Assembly (NCBI GenBank): GCA_016933055.1
Contig: JAFGBS010000001.1
Span: forward strand, 1-64,000
Origin: Promethearchaeota archaeon
GTDB lineage: Archaea > Asgardarchaeota > Lokiarchaeia > Sigyniarchaeales > Promethearchaeaceae
Direction of reading: 5' to 3'
DNA: 64,000 bases
Notes under the pieces: generated by a model
Databases searched by the model: none
Seen by the model: only the letters and a program-made list of their open reading frames with translations
Told to the model about the DNA's origin: nothing
Part shown: positions 9,632 through 19,034 of the stretch, piece by piece
Layout of the letters: the number at the start of each line of letters is the position of its first letter
Position numbering within the stretch: position 1 is the first letter of the stretch
Position numbers and translations under genes: made by a program

Positions 9632-10471
9632 TTATTCCTTCTTCGGAAGTGATTTTCCCTTTTTCTTATGATAGATAAGTTCGTTCGCGAATTGAGACAC
9701 ATCTCTATAAATTGTACTCATTACTTCACTAAATTCATGATTCTTTATTTCGGAAGGAGTACCGAGCTGATGGAATAAAGTTTCTGTAGATTCCAACGGT
9801 GAAATATCAAATTCAATAGACTGTAATTTGGAGATATCCGGATGAAGAAAACTACGGGATTTTTGTGTATTGGGTTCAATTTGGCCAGACCTCATTACAT
9901 TATCTCTGGGTTCTCCTTCTGTTGCTAAGAATTGTAATTCAGATAGTAATTCTTCGCGACTCTTACCACGAAGTTCAAAAAGCATAAAAGGATCATAGTC
10001 GAAAATGGACGCAAGTGTCAATATAACAGCTGCAATATGCTTACAAGGTATTTCTTCATCGGGACAATTACAAGTTGCATCCAAGTTCTGTTTGGGAACA
10101 GGAAAAAGTGGTACACCTTTCCGTAAAAATAGTTTATTTATATGTTGAGGCATTTCTCCAGAAAGAAGCTTAGCTTCAATCTCTATTGTTTGCCCCATCT
10201 CCTCTATTACTTGTCTCCACTGCTCTGAAACTATGGGTGTAAATTCAATCTTGACCCGGTATGGAACTGGTGCTGTTCCTTGGCATAAGGCAAAAATTTC
10301 TCCTTTTTTTATAATAATATTGGAAACACGATTTTCTTTGGTATACGTTATTCCACGCTGCATTCTAAAGAATCTACCATATTTAAGCATGGATTTAATC
10401 CAAGAACGACCCCACCATGTTGAACCGAATTGTAACAAAGTCTTAATTTTGTCATCGGATTTATGTGACAT
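9632..10471 (-). CDS. SWIM zinc-finger protein, partner of SNF2 ATPase
   Basis: 279 residues, ATG start. The SWIM motif CxCx(n)CxH is visible at about residues 130-145 as CNCPDEEIPCKH, followed by the helix IAAVILTLASIFDYDPFMLFELRGK typical of COG4279-type proteins. N-terminal phrases such as TWWGRSWI also fit this group. SWIM domains bind DNA or protein. In bacteria and archaea this family is usually encoded next to a SNF2-family helicase, as here: the downstream gene of a pair whose stop is 3 bases away. It is likely co-transcribed and acts with the SNF2 ATPase in DNA remodelling or repair. The mechanism is not established. Confidence 0.87.
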   Translation of the reverse strand: MSHKSDDKIKTLLQFGSTWWGRSWIKSMLKYGRFFRMQRGITYTKENRVSNIIIKKGEIFALCQGTAPVPYRVKIEFTPIVSEQWRQVIEEMGQTIEIEAKLLSGEMPQHINKLFLRKGVPLFPVPKQNLDATCNCPDEEIPCKHIAAVILTLASIFDYDPFMLFELRGKSREELLSELQFLATEGEPRDNVMRSGQIEPNTQKSRSFLHPDISKLQSIEFDISPLESTETLFHQLGTPSEIKNHEFSEVMSTIYRDVSQFANELIYHKKKGKSLPKKE

Positions 10472-10474
10472 TCT

Positions 10475-13400
10475 CTACAGTCCCTCCTCCCCCAATAGAA
10501 ATATTTTTTGAAGTTCTCCAAAAGATAGTTCTGTGATCCATTCTTCTCCAGTTACTTGTATAATACTTTCAGCAAGATCTCGTTTCTGTTCCAGCATTTT
10601 GCTTATTTTTTCTTCAATCGTACCCTCTACGACCATTTTGTACACATTTACTTTATTCTCTTGCCCGATCCGGTATGCTCGATCCGTAGCTTGATCTTCC
10701 ACTGCCGGATTCCACCATCTATCGAAGTGCATAACAACAGAAGCTTTAGATAGATTCAGTCCAACACCACCCGCTCTTAAGGATAATAGAAGCACTGGGT
10801 TCTCAAAATTTCCTTCCTGAAAATCTTCTACGATTTCTGTTCGTAATTCTTGTTTTATTCCTCCATGAATAAAAGGTACTTGATAATTGAAGACTTCTTC
10901 AATAACATACTGCAAAATGTCCCCCATTACTTTAAATTGTGTAAATATCAGTACCTTACTTTTGCTTGCAATTGCTTCTTCTAATAACTCTATGAATCTC
11001 CTTAATTTCCCCGATCTTTTAATGAAATCATTTAAATTATATTTTTTGATAGTCTCTAAGGGGGTATGTAAATAATGATCAGGATGATTACACACTTGTT
11101 TTAGTTGCATTAATGCTTTTAAAATAAGCCCTTTAGTCCGGAATTTTTGTTTTGAATTTTCCTCTACTGCCTCTACTTCAGTTAACATACTTTTCACGAT
11201 TTGTATATACAACGCTTTTTGTTCATCGGATAGACTAACATATACTTCTGTCTCTTGCTTATCTGGGAGTTCTGGGATAATTTGCCTATTAGTTTTCATT
11301 CTGCGTAACAAAAAAGGATTAACAAGATTCTGAAGTTCAGTTGTTAATTTTTCATTTCCCAAGCGTCCGACAGGTATAGCATATCTTTTCAAGAATTGTC
11401 TACGAGATCCCAATAAAAAAGGATTTAAAAAATGATATAAACTCCATAATTCGGTGATACGGTTTTCAATGGGAGTGCCTGATAAGGCAATTTTTCTCTT
11501 GGTTTTTTCTTTTAAACGATAGACTGCCCTAGCTTGTTTTGTTTTATAATTCTTGATATTTTGACTTTCATCCAAAATGACAGATTCCCATTTAGCAACT
11601 TCGATTAGATCAATATCACGACGTAAAATATTATACGAGGTCAAAATTACATTATAATTTTGCAGTACCCTATTCAATGCATCAATATCTTTAGCTCGTT
11701 CTGCTCCATAGTGCAATTTTGCCTGTATGGTGGGTGAAAATTTATTAATCTCTCGCATCCAATTTCCGAGTACTGATGTTGGACAAATGACTAAAAAATT
11801 CCTATTCTTTTGGTTATTTTCAAGGAGAGAAAGAATTAATGCAATAATTTGGATAGTTTTACCTAAGCCCATATCGTCTGCCAATACACAACCAAATCCA
11901 ATGGATGTTATGAGTCTCATCCAGTTAAATCCATATACTTGATATTTTCGAAGGATTCCTTGAAATTCAGAGGGTTGAGGTTCATTTGGTATCTCCATTT
12001 CCCCCTTGATGAATTTTATGACATTTTCCAAAGGACCATAAAACTGTACGGGAAATGGACCAGAGGTTCCATCTTGGTCTGTCTTAATATATGCATTTTG
12101 TGTCAAAGCTAGTTTTAGAGCATTTTCTCCTGTAATTCCTCCCTTAAGAGAGGAATTATTTCCATAAAATTGTTCTATATTACGCTTATCGACTAAAATC
12201 CATTGATCATTCCAATACATCAAAGAATGTCGTTCATCTGAAGAATTTAATAACTTATTTCTTTCTTCCTGGGATAAAATAGTATCCCCAATCTTTAAAA
12301 TCCATTCATAGGAGAGAACAGAAGAAATATCAAATGTTGTGGATTGAATTGAGGGTTCTATAGAATGAGGTTTCTCGGATTCTGTGCTATATATTGATAA
12401 CACCGGTTGAATGCGTTGGGACCCTCCCGCTGAAAAACTTTTCGGAATATCAATACTATATCCAAGAGAATTAAAACTTTCCATTCCAGATTGAAGCAGG
12501 CTCACAACTTCTGCCGAAGAGAGGACGATTTTGTTGGGATTTTTTTCTTTTAAAGAGCGACTGAGGGGTTTGAACACATAGCTTAGAACATTGAATGACT
12601 TCAATAAATACTCACGAATTGCAATATCTTCATTTTTACGAAATAGCAATTGTGCTTTTTCTAAACCCCGAAAACATTTCCAGAATTTCTTTAAGGGATA
12701 TTCAACCGAATCATCAGAGAGAGAATGAATTGAAAAAAGTAAATTCCATTTTCCTTCCTTCTGATTACCCGATTTAGGGGATTGTAAAGTAAATTTTAAA
12801 CTATATCCAAGCCTCCAAGAGAGATTTAATTTTTGGGACCATAAATCAAATATATGTGGAATGATCTCCTCTTTTACATTAAAAATACTAAATTGGGGAG
12901 AAGGAGAAAGTAAACTTTGTATTAACCTACTTTCCCAAGGAATCTGATAATTCATTTCTTGTTCAGTAACTGCACTAATCTCACGAATTAAAGAATCCAG
13001 AACCGTTTCTATGAAAACACGGCTAAGCTCTGAAGCGGAATAAATTTGAGATGTGGTTTTTATTGAATTTTGGAAACGAAAAATTTCTTTAAATTCTGGT
13101 GGAATGATAAAATCATGCATAGATTCGATATTTTCGATTATAGGGATGGCATGAGCAGAAATCGGGGCGTATTTTAAAATTTGAATATAATTTATGACAT
13201 CTTTTTTCGTTTTTAAGATTGGTTTCCAGACCGATTGCATTTTCCCTATGATTTCTTGGAAATAATCTTGATCCTCGGAAGATTCTATTTGGGTTACATA
13301 TGGAATATAGCTTCCTTTAGCCATTAATTGCAAAGTCAATTTTACAATTAAGCTCCAAAAATACATTGAAGAACTAATTTCAAGATGGGAATACAAGTCT

Positions 13401-13777
13401 AGACGTATCAACGAACGATCTGCAAGGAAATTCACAATTTTTTTTAATGGGACGATTTTAGCAATTGTATTCCCTAAAATCATTGAACTTTTTACAGATG
13501 AGGATTCCTCAACATTTATTTGGCGAATATAATCCAATGGATAAACAAGATTTATTGAACATGTAAGAGCTTTTTCGATCGGGAAATCAGGAAGAGTTTT
13601 TTCAATACTTTCATGTAAAATTTCCTCTGATAAATTTAATGGAATCCACAAGATAAAGAAAGGTTCTTTTATGCGTGGGAGTTCACGTTTTTCGTTTTGG
13701 GTAAATATTATTAAGTTAGAATTGTGTGAGTTTGCATACTCTAAAGGAATAAATGTTAATTCAGGGAATTTTTTCAT
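10475..13777 (-). CDS. SNF2/Rad54-family helicase-like ATPase
   Basis: 1100 residues, ATG start. The N-terminal 550 residues are a poorly conserved SNF2-associated region. The C-terminal half holds the two RecA-like lobes: motif I DDMGLGKT (about residues 640-647), motif Ia LVICPTSVLGNW, motif II DESQ (instead of DEAH/DEAQ), motif III ALSGTPIENR, motif V near LLSLRAGGVGLNL, and motif VI DQATDRAYRIGQ. This is a complete, presumably active double-strand translocase of the bacterial/archaeal HepA/Rad54-like group. It shares a transcript with the SWIM protein and lies downstream of a TetR gene. Likely roles are nucleoprotein remodelling, transcription recycling or repair. Confidence 0.92.
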   Translation of the reverse strand: MKKFPELTFIPLEYANSHNSNLIIFTQNEKRELPRIKEPFFILWIPLNLSEEILHESIEKTLPDFPIEKALTCSINLVYPLDYIRQINVEESSSVKSSMILGNTIAKIVPLKKIVNFLADRSLIRLDLYSHLEISSSMYFWSLIVKLTLQLMAKGSYIPYVTQIESSEDQDYFQEIIGKMQSVWKPILKTKKDVINYIQILKYAPISAHAIPIIENIESMHDFIIPPEFKEIFRFQNSIKTTSQIYSASELSRVFIETVLDSLIREISAVTEQEMNYQIPWESRLIQSLLSPSPQFSIFNVKEEIIPHIFDLWSQKLNLSWRLGYSLKFTLQSPKSGNQKEGKWNLLFSIHSLSDDSVEYPLKKFWKCFRGLEKAQLLFRKNEDIAIREYLLKSFNVLSYVFKPLSRSLKEKNPNKIVLSSAEVVSLLQSGMESFNSLGYSIDIPKSFSAGGSQRIQPVLSIYSTESEKPHSIEPSIQSTTFDISSVLSYEWILKIGDTILSQEERNKLLNSSDERHSLMYWNDQWILVDKRNIEQFYGNNSSLKGGITGENALKLALTQNAYIKTDQDGTSGPFPVQFYGPLENVIKFIKGEMEIPNEPQPSEFQGILRKYQVYGFNWMRLITSIGFGCVLADDMGLGKTIQIIALILSLLENNQKNRNFLVICPTSVLGNWMREINKFSPTIQAKLHYGAERAKDIDALNRVLQNYNVILTSYNILRRDIDLIEVAKWESVILDESQNIKNYKTKQARAVYRLKEKTKRKIALSGTPIENRITELWSLYHFLNPFLLGSRRQFLKRYAIPVGRLGNEKLTTELQNLVNPFLLRRMKTNRQIIPELPDKQETEVYVSLSDEQKALYIQIVKSMLTEVEAVEENSKQKFRTKGLILKALMQLKQVCNHPDHYLHTPLETIKKYNLNDFIKRSGKLRRFIELLEEAIASKSKVLIFTQFKVMGDILQYVIEEVFNYQVPFIHGGIKQELRTEIVEDFQEGNFENPVLLLSLRAGGVGLNLSKASVVMHFDRWWNPAVEDQATDRAYRIGQENKVNVYKMVVEGTIEEKISKMLEQKRDLAESIIQVTGEEWITELSFGELQKIFLLGEEGL

Positions 13778-13800
13778 GGATGGGCACTATGGTGTTAAAA

Positions 13801-14457
13801 TTATGGATTAAGTAAATATCTTAGAGTTTCAATGAGAGTATTTCGAAATTTTTTAATATCATTTCCTTCTAAAGATAAATCCGAGATCAGTTCATTTATT
13901 TTATTTCGTTCAGATATTTTAATATCTGTCTCGGTTAATACAGCTCCTACCACTAATGAGTAGATAATTAAAGGAGATATTTTCCGAAACTCTCCCCGTT
14001 TAATACCTTCATTAAATAAATTTAAAATCACTTCAAACAACTGAATTGGTTCATATTGTGTTTCTATTGGTCCTTTTTTCCGAGATTTCGGCGGATCTAT
14101 CAGAAACATCATTTTCCACGAATTTGGATTCTCTGAAGAATAATCAAGGAAAAAAATCACTAATTTTTCGAAAAGATCAAAATATTTTCCTTCATGAGAG
14201 TGGATTATTTTTAAAAATTCACCCTTCAAAAGTTCGAAATCATGTTTTCTAATCGCTATCCAGAGCTCCCGTTTGCTATTTACGTAATTATAGAGATTGC
14301 CTTGCGTCATATTCAGTTTAGAGGCTAGCTTTCGTGTAGAAAAGCTCTGTTCCGAAGCAAACAATTCAGCGCCTTTTTGAATTATTTCTTCAAACAAATT
14401 AGCCTTATCTTTTTCACTTCGAGCTGGTTTTCTCCCCTTAGAATTATCATCATTCAC
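13801..14457 (-). CDS. TetR-family transcriptional regulator
   Basis: 218 residues, starting at GTG. The N-terminal HTH is clear at about residues 20-66: IIQKGAELFASE, STRKLASKLNMTQGNLYNYVNSKRELW. The C-terminal ligand-binding and dimerisation domain is helical and not recognisable further. It lies 23 bases upstream of the SNF2 gene on the same strand and is divergent from the CocE-like gene, so it may autoregulate and control one or both. The divergent intergenic region is about 200 bases. I could not find a convincing long palindrome there by eye. Confidence 0.88.
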   Translation of the reverse strand: MNDDNSKGRKPARSEKDKANLFEEIIQKGAELFASEQSFSTRKLASKLNMTQGNLYNYVNSKRELWIAIRKHDFELLKGEFLKIIHSHEGKYFDLFEKLVIFFLDYSSENPNSWKMMFLIDPPKSRKKGPIETQYEPIQLFEVILNLFNEGIKRGEFRKISPLIIYSLVVGAVLTETDIKISERNKINELISDLSLEGNDIKKFRNTLIETLRYLLNP

Positions 14458-14661
14458 GCAAAATCATCCCAATTTCCACTCTATCCAGATAAAACTAGAA
14501 TTTTTCTCACTAGTTTATCGAATAATTTCTCTTATAAAAACTCTGGTCCAGTATAATACAGTTATTTGATTTAAACAGAAGAGTTTTATTATCCACAACC
14601 GCATTAGTAGTTATACCAAGTTCAAGGTTGATATCCTTTGATTTTATATGGAAATCATTTC

Positions 14662-16377
14662 ATGATCTTTGATCGGTTATGTGAAGATATCGGAAAATAT
14701 CGTCGTATTTTACCTTTTAAAGTTCAGAGTACCTATATTCCCTTAAAAAATGAAGAAAAAATCCTTCTCGCAGCTGATATCATTACTGAAAAAGGGTCCC
14801 TTATTGAACGTCCCACTTTCTTGCGAATAGGACACCGTTGGCGCGAAAAAGAAGACATAAAACAATATAATCCCCTAATCCAAGAAGGATTCAACTTTGT
14901 CAAAGTTGATGTAAGAGGAACTGGTTCGTCTTTCGGAAACCGGGAGATTCCATGGTCTCCATCTGAGATACAAGAAATTAATGATATTGTTCATTGGATA
15001 ACAGAACAACCATGGTCAGATGGAAAAGTTATACTTATTGGATCTGATTATTCTGCTACTGTATCAGAACTCGCAGTGACTTGTAATAACAATTCTATTT
15101 ATGCTTATATTTCGATTGGCAATGGTTTTAACCTTTATTCGGACGTAATGTATCCTGGGGGTCTCTTTTTAGAATCCTACGTTAAGAAATGGAGTGAGAA
15201 AAACAAATTATACGAGAACACTAAAATCAAACCATTAAATGACCCTCTTTATCATTCAAACGCTTCTATAATTAAAGATCAACATACAATGAATAAAGAT
15301 GTGATGGATCTGTTTTCCTCTATCGAGTTTAGCGATCAATTATTGGCTGAAACTAATATTCCTTTGACTACTATATGTATTTCTGCTCATTCCGATGAAA
15401 TATATAGGAACAAATTCCCTAAGTTTAGTGTTGGTTCTTGGTTTGATGCGAAAACAGCTAACTCCGTTATCCATCGATTTCTAAATTATTCTAAACCCTT
15501 TATTGGTGTAATTGGATGCTGGAAACAGGATGCTAACCCATTGAATCTTCTGAAGGATCCCGAATCACGATTAAAATCTACTAATTTACTGCTATTACTT
15601 GAATTTATACGCTTTGCCCGGAAATCTATAACTAATCCAACAAGTATTCCAAAATTATTATATTATTATACCAATAGAGAAAACAAATGGAAAGTTACTA
15701 ATACGTGGCCACTTCCAAATCAGGTCATTATGCCACTGTATTTAGCTGGGAAAAATCAACTGAATATGAGAATATCTTCTAAAGCTGAAAAAAGTATATA
15801 CAAAGTTAATTATTCTACAACAACTGGTACCGCCAACCGATGGCAAGCTCCTTTTGGTGATAAAATTTCTTATAAAAAGCGTGCGAAGCAAGATAAGAAG
15901 TGCTTGATATTTACCAGTCAAGCATTATCTGAATCGATTGAAATCACGGGACATCCTATGATTACATTGCATTTTAGTTCGACTCATAAAGATGGAGCAA
16001 TATTTGTGTATCTAGAAGTAATATACCAGAAACATGTATATTATCTATCAGAAGGGCAATTACGATTGATACTTTGGAAAGAATCCAGCAATCCGTATTA
16101 TAAAACTCCTATTCCCTATCGAAGTTTTGGAAAAAATGACGTGTCGTTTCTTCAACCGAATTCAATCTATAATATACGAATCCCCTTAGAACCAATTTCT
16201 GTGTTATTACCGGAAAAAAGCAAGATACGAATAGCAATTGCAGGTGCTGATGCTGGCAACTTCAAACTCTATCCGGAACCAATGAAACCACCTCCAGAAT
16301 GGAATATTTATCATAACACCGAATTTCCATCTCTTCTTGAATTACCCGTAATACCGAGGGATAATATAAAGAAATAA
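14662..16377 (+). CDS. CocE/NonD-family alpha/beta hydrolase with altered catalytic residues
   Basis: About 571 residues from ATG 14662; a TTG 24 bases upstream is a weaker alternative start. The order matches X-Pro dipeptidyl-peptidase/cocaine-esterase proteins: alpha/beta hydrolase fold with DVRGTGSS and SDGKVILIG, a cap, then a C-terminal jelly-roll (ESIEITGHPMITLHFSS ... KIRIAIAGADAGNF). The nucleophile elbow, normally GxSYxG, is GSDYSA, so Ser is replaced by Asp. The Asp-containing motif survives as GSWFDA, but the usual 'GPWsHG' His is missing (GCWKQDANP). The protein may be inactive or use different chemistry. There is no signal peptide. It is divergent from the TetR gene. Confidence 0.82.
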   Translation: MIFDRLCEDIGKYRRILPFKVQSTYIPLKNEEKILLAADIITEKGSLIERPTFLRIGHRWREKEDIKQYNPLIQEGFNFVKVDVRGTGSSFGNREIPWSPSEIQEINDIVHWITEQPWSDGKVILIGSDYSATVSELAVTCNNNSIYAYISIGNGFNLYSDVMYPGGLFLESYVKKWSEKNKLYENTKIKPLNDPLYHSNASIIKDQHTMNKDVMDLFSSIEFSDQLLAETNIPLTTICISAHSDEIYRNKFPKFSVGSWFDAKTANSVIHRFLNYSKPFIGVIGCWKQDANPLNLLKDPESRLKSTNLLLLLEFIRFARKSITNPTSIPKLLYYYTNRENKWKVTNTWPLPNQVIMPLYLAGKNQLNMRISSKAEKSIYKVNYSTTTGTANRWQAPFGDKISYKKRAKQDKKCLIFTSQALSESIEITGHPMITLHFSSTHKDGAIFVYLEVIYQKHVYYLSEGQLRLILWKESSNPYYKTPIPYRSFGKNDVSFLQPNSIYNIRIPLEPISVLLPEKSKIRIAIAGADAGNFKLYPEPMKPPPEWNIYHNTEFPSLLELPVIPRDNIKK

Positions 16378-16542
16378 TGCATTTTTCTTTCTCAGTTCTT
16401 TCTCTATTTTCATATTGTTTAATCACAGAATCAAGTGTAAAGTATCAACATAGAGAACATTCATAACTTATTAAATTCTCTATAAGGAGAAATTTCTTTA
16501 GGTGCTCTTGCAATATCGATTATATACTAATTAGAAGTCGAG

Positions 16543-17319
16543 ATGGAGAATGTGGTGACGACAAATACATCCAATCGTAGAATATTTAATAAGCAATCGT
16601 TTTATTCCGAGTTGGTACCATATTCATCTAAAGACGAGGCAAAAACTCTTGTTGATCAAATAAAATCACTTGATAAAGCTGTTAGAGCCCGTATCATTGA
16701 AAAATCTGATGGATTTTTTGTTTATTTCGATGAAAAATCTTTTAATGATATTAAGAAAGGAAAGTTCCAGGATATTATAAAGAAAATCGAAAAAGAGTCA
16801 CTTAATAAACCCAAATCCAATCAAAAACTAACAAAACAATCAAAATTGGATGAAGATGCAATTATATCACGTCAAATAACATTACCACAATTTCTTATGA
16901 ACCGTTTGAGTAAAAAAGCTTCATCCATTTTACAAAAAAGTGTGTTAGAAATACAAAAAAGTTCAAAAAAAGATTTGGAACAAGAATTAGACATAATTCG
17001 TTCTGAACAAGTGAAATTTGACATTCGTTACGAACATGAGAAAGAGATGTTGAACTATATCAACCGCATGGCAAAAGTTATAGAAAATCGCATTCGTGAG
17101 TATGCTGATCAAGAATCTGAGATTTTTATGAAGGCGAATGTCATCCAGCCGATAAAACGAGGTGAATTTCAAAAACAACTTTCTAAATTGGAGAAAAAAG
17201 GGGTAGATCAAGTAGCCTATCTGATCTATAAGAAACTTGGTAGGAAAACTAATCGATATCCTTATAAACAGAACCATTTAATAGATCGAATTCGGAATTA
17301 TTTAACTAACGAAGTGTGA
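16543..17319 (+). CDS. Unknown helical charged protein
   Basis: 258 residues, ATG start. I do not recognise it. The first 100 residues look alpha/beta, with a stretch like a small RNA- or protein-binding fold (FYSELVPYSSKDEA ... DGFFVYFDEKSF). A Lys/Ser/Asn-rich linker follows, then a long mostly helical region (residues about 115-215) and a basic C-terminus (KKLGRKTNRYPYKQNH). No membrane segment or cysteine cluster is present. It lies 17 bases upstream of the next small gene on the same strand, so the two are probably co-transcribed. The helical C-terminal part made me consider a GINS-like protein, but the similarity is not strong enough to name. Confidence 0.7.
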   Translation: MENVVTTNTSNRRIFNKQSFYSELVPYSSKDEAKTLVDQIKSLDKAVRARIIEKSDGFFVYFDEKSFNDIKKGKFQDIIKKIEKESLNKPKSNQKLTKQSKLDEDAIISRQITLPQFLMNRLSKKASSILQKSVLEIQKSSKKDLEQELDIIRSEQVKFDIRYEHEKEMLNYINRMAKVIENRIREYADQESEIFMKANVIQPIKRGEFQKQLSKLEKKGVDQVAYLIYKKLGRKTNRYPYKQNHLIDRIRNYLTNEV

Positions 17320-17336
17320 TAGGATAGAGCAATCAA

Positions 17337-17741
17337 ATGGAAAAAATTAAAAAATATCTTGAAAAAGATGGTATCCGTTATTTACAACGAGATGAAGATC
17401 TAGTAATTCCATATAAAATTGATAAGCTTAAATTCCATATTATTATCACTAAGAGGGTAAAATGGGTGGTTGGTACCGCCTTAATTGCCAGTTTTGATGA
17501 AATTCCCGATGGAGTACGATCAGAATTATATAAAAACCTATTGCATGCGAATTATCATTTACCCGAGATAAATTATGCTATAGATTTAGAAGGAAATGTT
17601 TTCTGTACGGTGGATATGGAGCATAGCGTCACAAATTTTGAAAGTTTTTGTTCAGAATTCTATGCAATTCCAAATGGGATAAAATTTTTTCTTGAAAAAA
17701 TTGCACCTCCGTTGAAATTGAAGCTATCGGGACAAGAATAA
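17337..17741 (+). CDS. Small YbjN/CesT-like fold protein
   Basis: 134 residues, ATG start. The pattern of a helix (IKKYLEKDGIRY), alternating strands (LVIPYKIDKLKFHIIITKRVKWVVGTALIA), a helix with ELYKNLLHANYHLPEINYAID, a strand (NVFCTVDMEH) and a terminal helix matches YbjN or type III secretion chaperone-like domains, where 'LL..N......f.ld..g.i' is diagnostic. In archaea such proteins are uncharacterised and presumed to bind other proteins. It follows the unknown helical protein by 17 bases, so it could be its chaperone or partner. Confidence 0.65.
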   Translation: MEKIKKYLEKDGIRYLQRDEDLVIPYKIDKLKFHIIITKRVKWVVGTALIASFDEIPDGVRSELYKNLLHANYHLPEINYAIDLEGNVFCTVDMEHSVTNFESFCSEFYAIPNGIKFFLEKIAPPLKLKLSGQE

Positions 17742-17823
17742 CTGATTAGCTTTTTATTATCCCCAAAATTATTATTCTATTCATCTTTTCTTTACAAAGC
17801 TGATTTTAATATAGATTTGAGTA

Positions 17824-19020
17824 ATGAGATTTATGGAATTAGATGTATCAGAATGGAGTGCAGTAGTTCTGGCTGGGGGATTAGGGACCCGTCTCCTACC
17901 ATTAACGGCAAATATCTGTAAACCCATGGTGAAAGTTTGTAATCGTGCTATGGTAGACTATTGTATAGATCATTTGCGGTTTGCTGGAATAAACAAAATC
18001 GTAGTATGCGTTAAACATATGGGAGATGAATTGAGAGAGTATTTATGGAACCAATGGGATCCTATCATAAAATCTAATCCAGCATTCACCTTAGAAATCC
18101 CAAAAAACGATAGTTATGGGACCGCAGATGCTGTACGAAAAGTATGGGATCTCATACAGACGGATAATTTTATAGTATCGATGGCGGATATTGTTACAAA
18201 TTTACCTCTTAAGGAATTTATGAAATTTCATACAGAAAAACATGCTGAAGCAACAGTCTCTATGAAACCAATTGATGAATTTGCCTCAAAGTACGGTAAT
18301 ACAGTGCTCAATGCAGATGGTCGAGTGAAATTGTTTTTGGAAAAACCGAGCGCACATGAAATCTTCATATCTAGTTTGACTCAACAGCGGGATATGGTTT
18401 TACCCACCATAAACACAGGTATTTATTGTTTTCAAAGGGATATTGCTCAACAAGTGATAATGGAAACGGAATTTAATGATTTTGGGAAGGAAATTTTCCC
18501 CTATTTATTGGAAAATAATTATAAATTATTTGGATTTAATGAACAATATTATTGGATGGATGTGGGAAATCCAAAAACCTATTTATGGGCAAATTGGGAC
18601 ATTTTGCGTGAATACGGGTGGCCAATTCTCCCACAAGGAGAGGATTCTGGTAAAAAGATATGGACTCAAGAGTCATTATCCCTGCCATATAATAGTTATC
18701 TACATGATAGAGTTTGTTTGGGAAAAAATATTCATTTTGGTGAAAATGTTCGTATCAATTCTTTAACTGTATTAGGAGATAATGTAGTTATTGGGAATAA
18801 TTCCCTTATTGATCGATCTGTCGTATGGCATGATGTCACCATCGGTCAAAATTGTATCATCGAACAATCCGTGATTGCTAATGGGTGTAAAATAGGAAAT
18901 AATGTAACAATTCGATCTGAATCGATGATAGGACCCCATGCAGTTATAGAAGATGATGCAGTATTAGACTCCCGAACCGTCCAATCAAATGAAAATGTAA
19001 AAAAAGAAATTAAAGGTTAG
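17824..19020 (+). CDS. NDP-sugar pyrophosphorylase (nucleotidyltransferase plus left-handed beta-helix)
   Basis: 398 residues, ATG start; an in-frame ATG three codons later is possible. The N-terminal Rossmann-like nucleotidyltransferase domain shows VVLAGGLGTRLLPLT...KPMV, the G-x-G-T-R...K-P signature for NTP binding, and MADIV in the metal-binding strand region. From about residue 285 hexapeptide repeats appear (CLGKNIHFGENVRI, NVVIGNNSLI, VTIGQNCIIE, CKIGNNVTI), forming a left-handed beta-helix. The class includes mannose-1-phosphate guanylyl- and glucose-1-phosphate nucleotidyltransferases. Substrate is not certain. It is convergent with the phosphohexomutase-like gene, with a 14-base gap. 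In some bacteria homologues of these two proteins are fused. Confidence 0.9.
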   Translation: MRFMELDVSEWSAVVLAGGLGTRLLPLTANICKPMVKVCNRAMVDYCIDHLRFAGINKIVVCVKHMGDELREYLWNQWDPIIKSNPAFTLEIPKNDSYGTADAVRKVWDLIQTDNFIVSMADIVTNLPLKEFMKFHTEKHAEATVSMKPIDEFASKYGNTVLNADGRVKLFLEKPSAHEIFISSLTQQRDMVLPTINTGIYCFQRDIAQQVIMETEFNDFGKEIFPYLLENNYKLFGFNEQYYWMDVGNPKTYLWANWDILREYGWPILPQGEDSGKKIWTQESLSLPYNSYLHDRVCLGKNIHFGENVRINSLTVLGDNVVIGNNSLIDRSVVWHDVTIGQNCIIEQSVIANGCKIGNNVTIRSESMIGPHAVIEDDAVLDSRTVQSNENVKKEIKG

Positions 19021-19034
19021 ATCTAATCGTTAAT

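Noticed and set aside
16543..17319. Possible GINS-complex subunit
   Set aside because: The helical C-terminal half suggested it, but no GINS signature could be matched with confidence.
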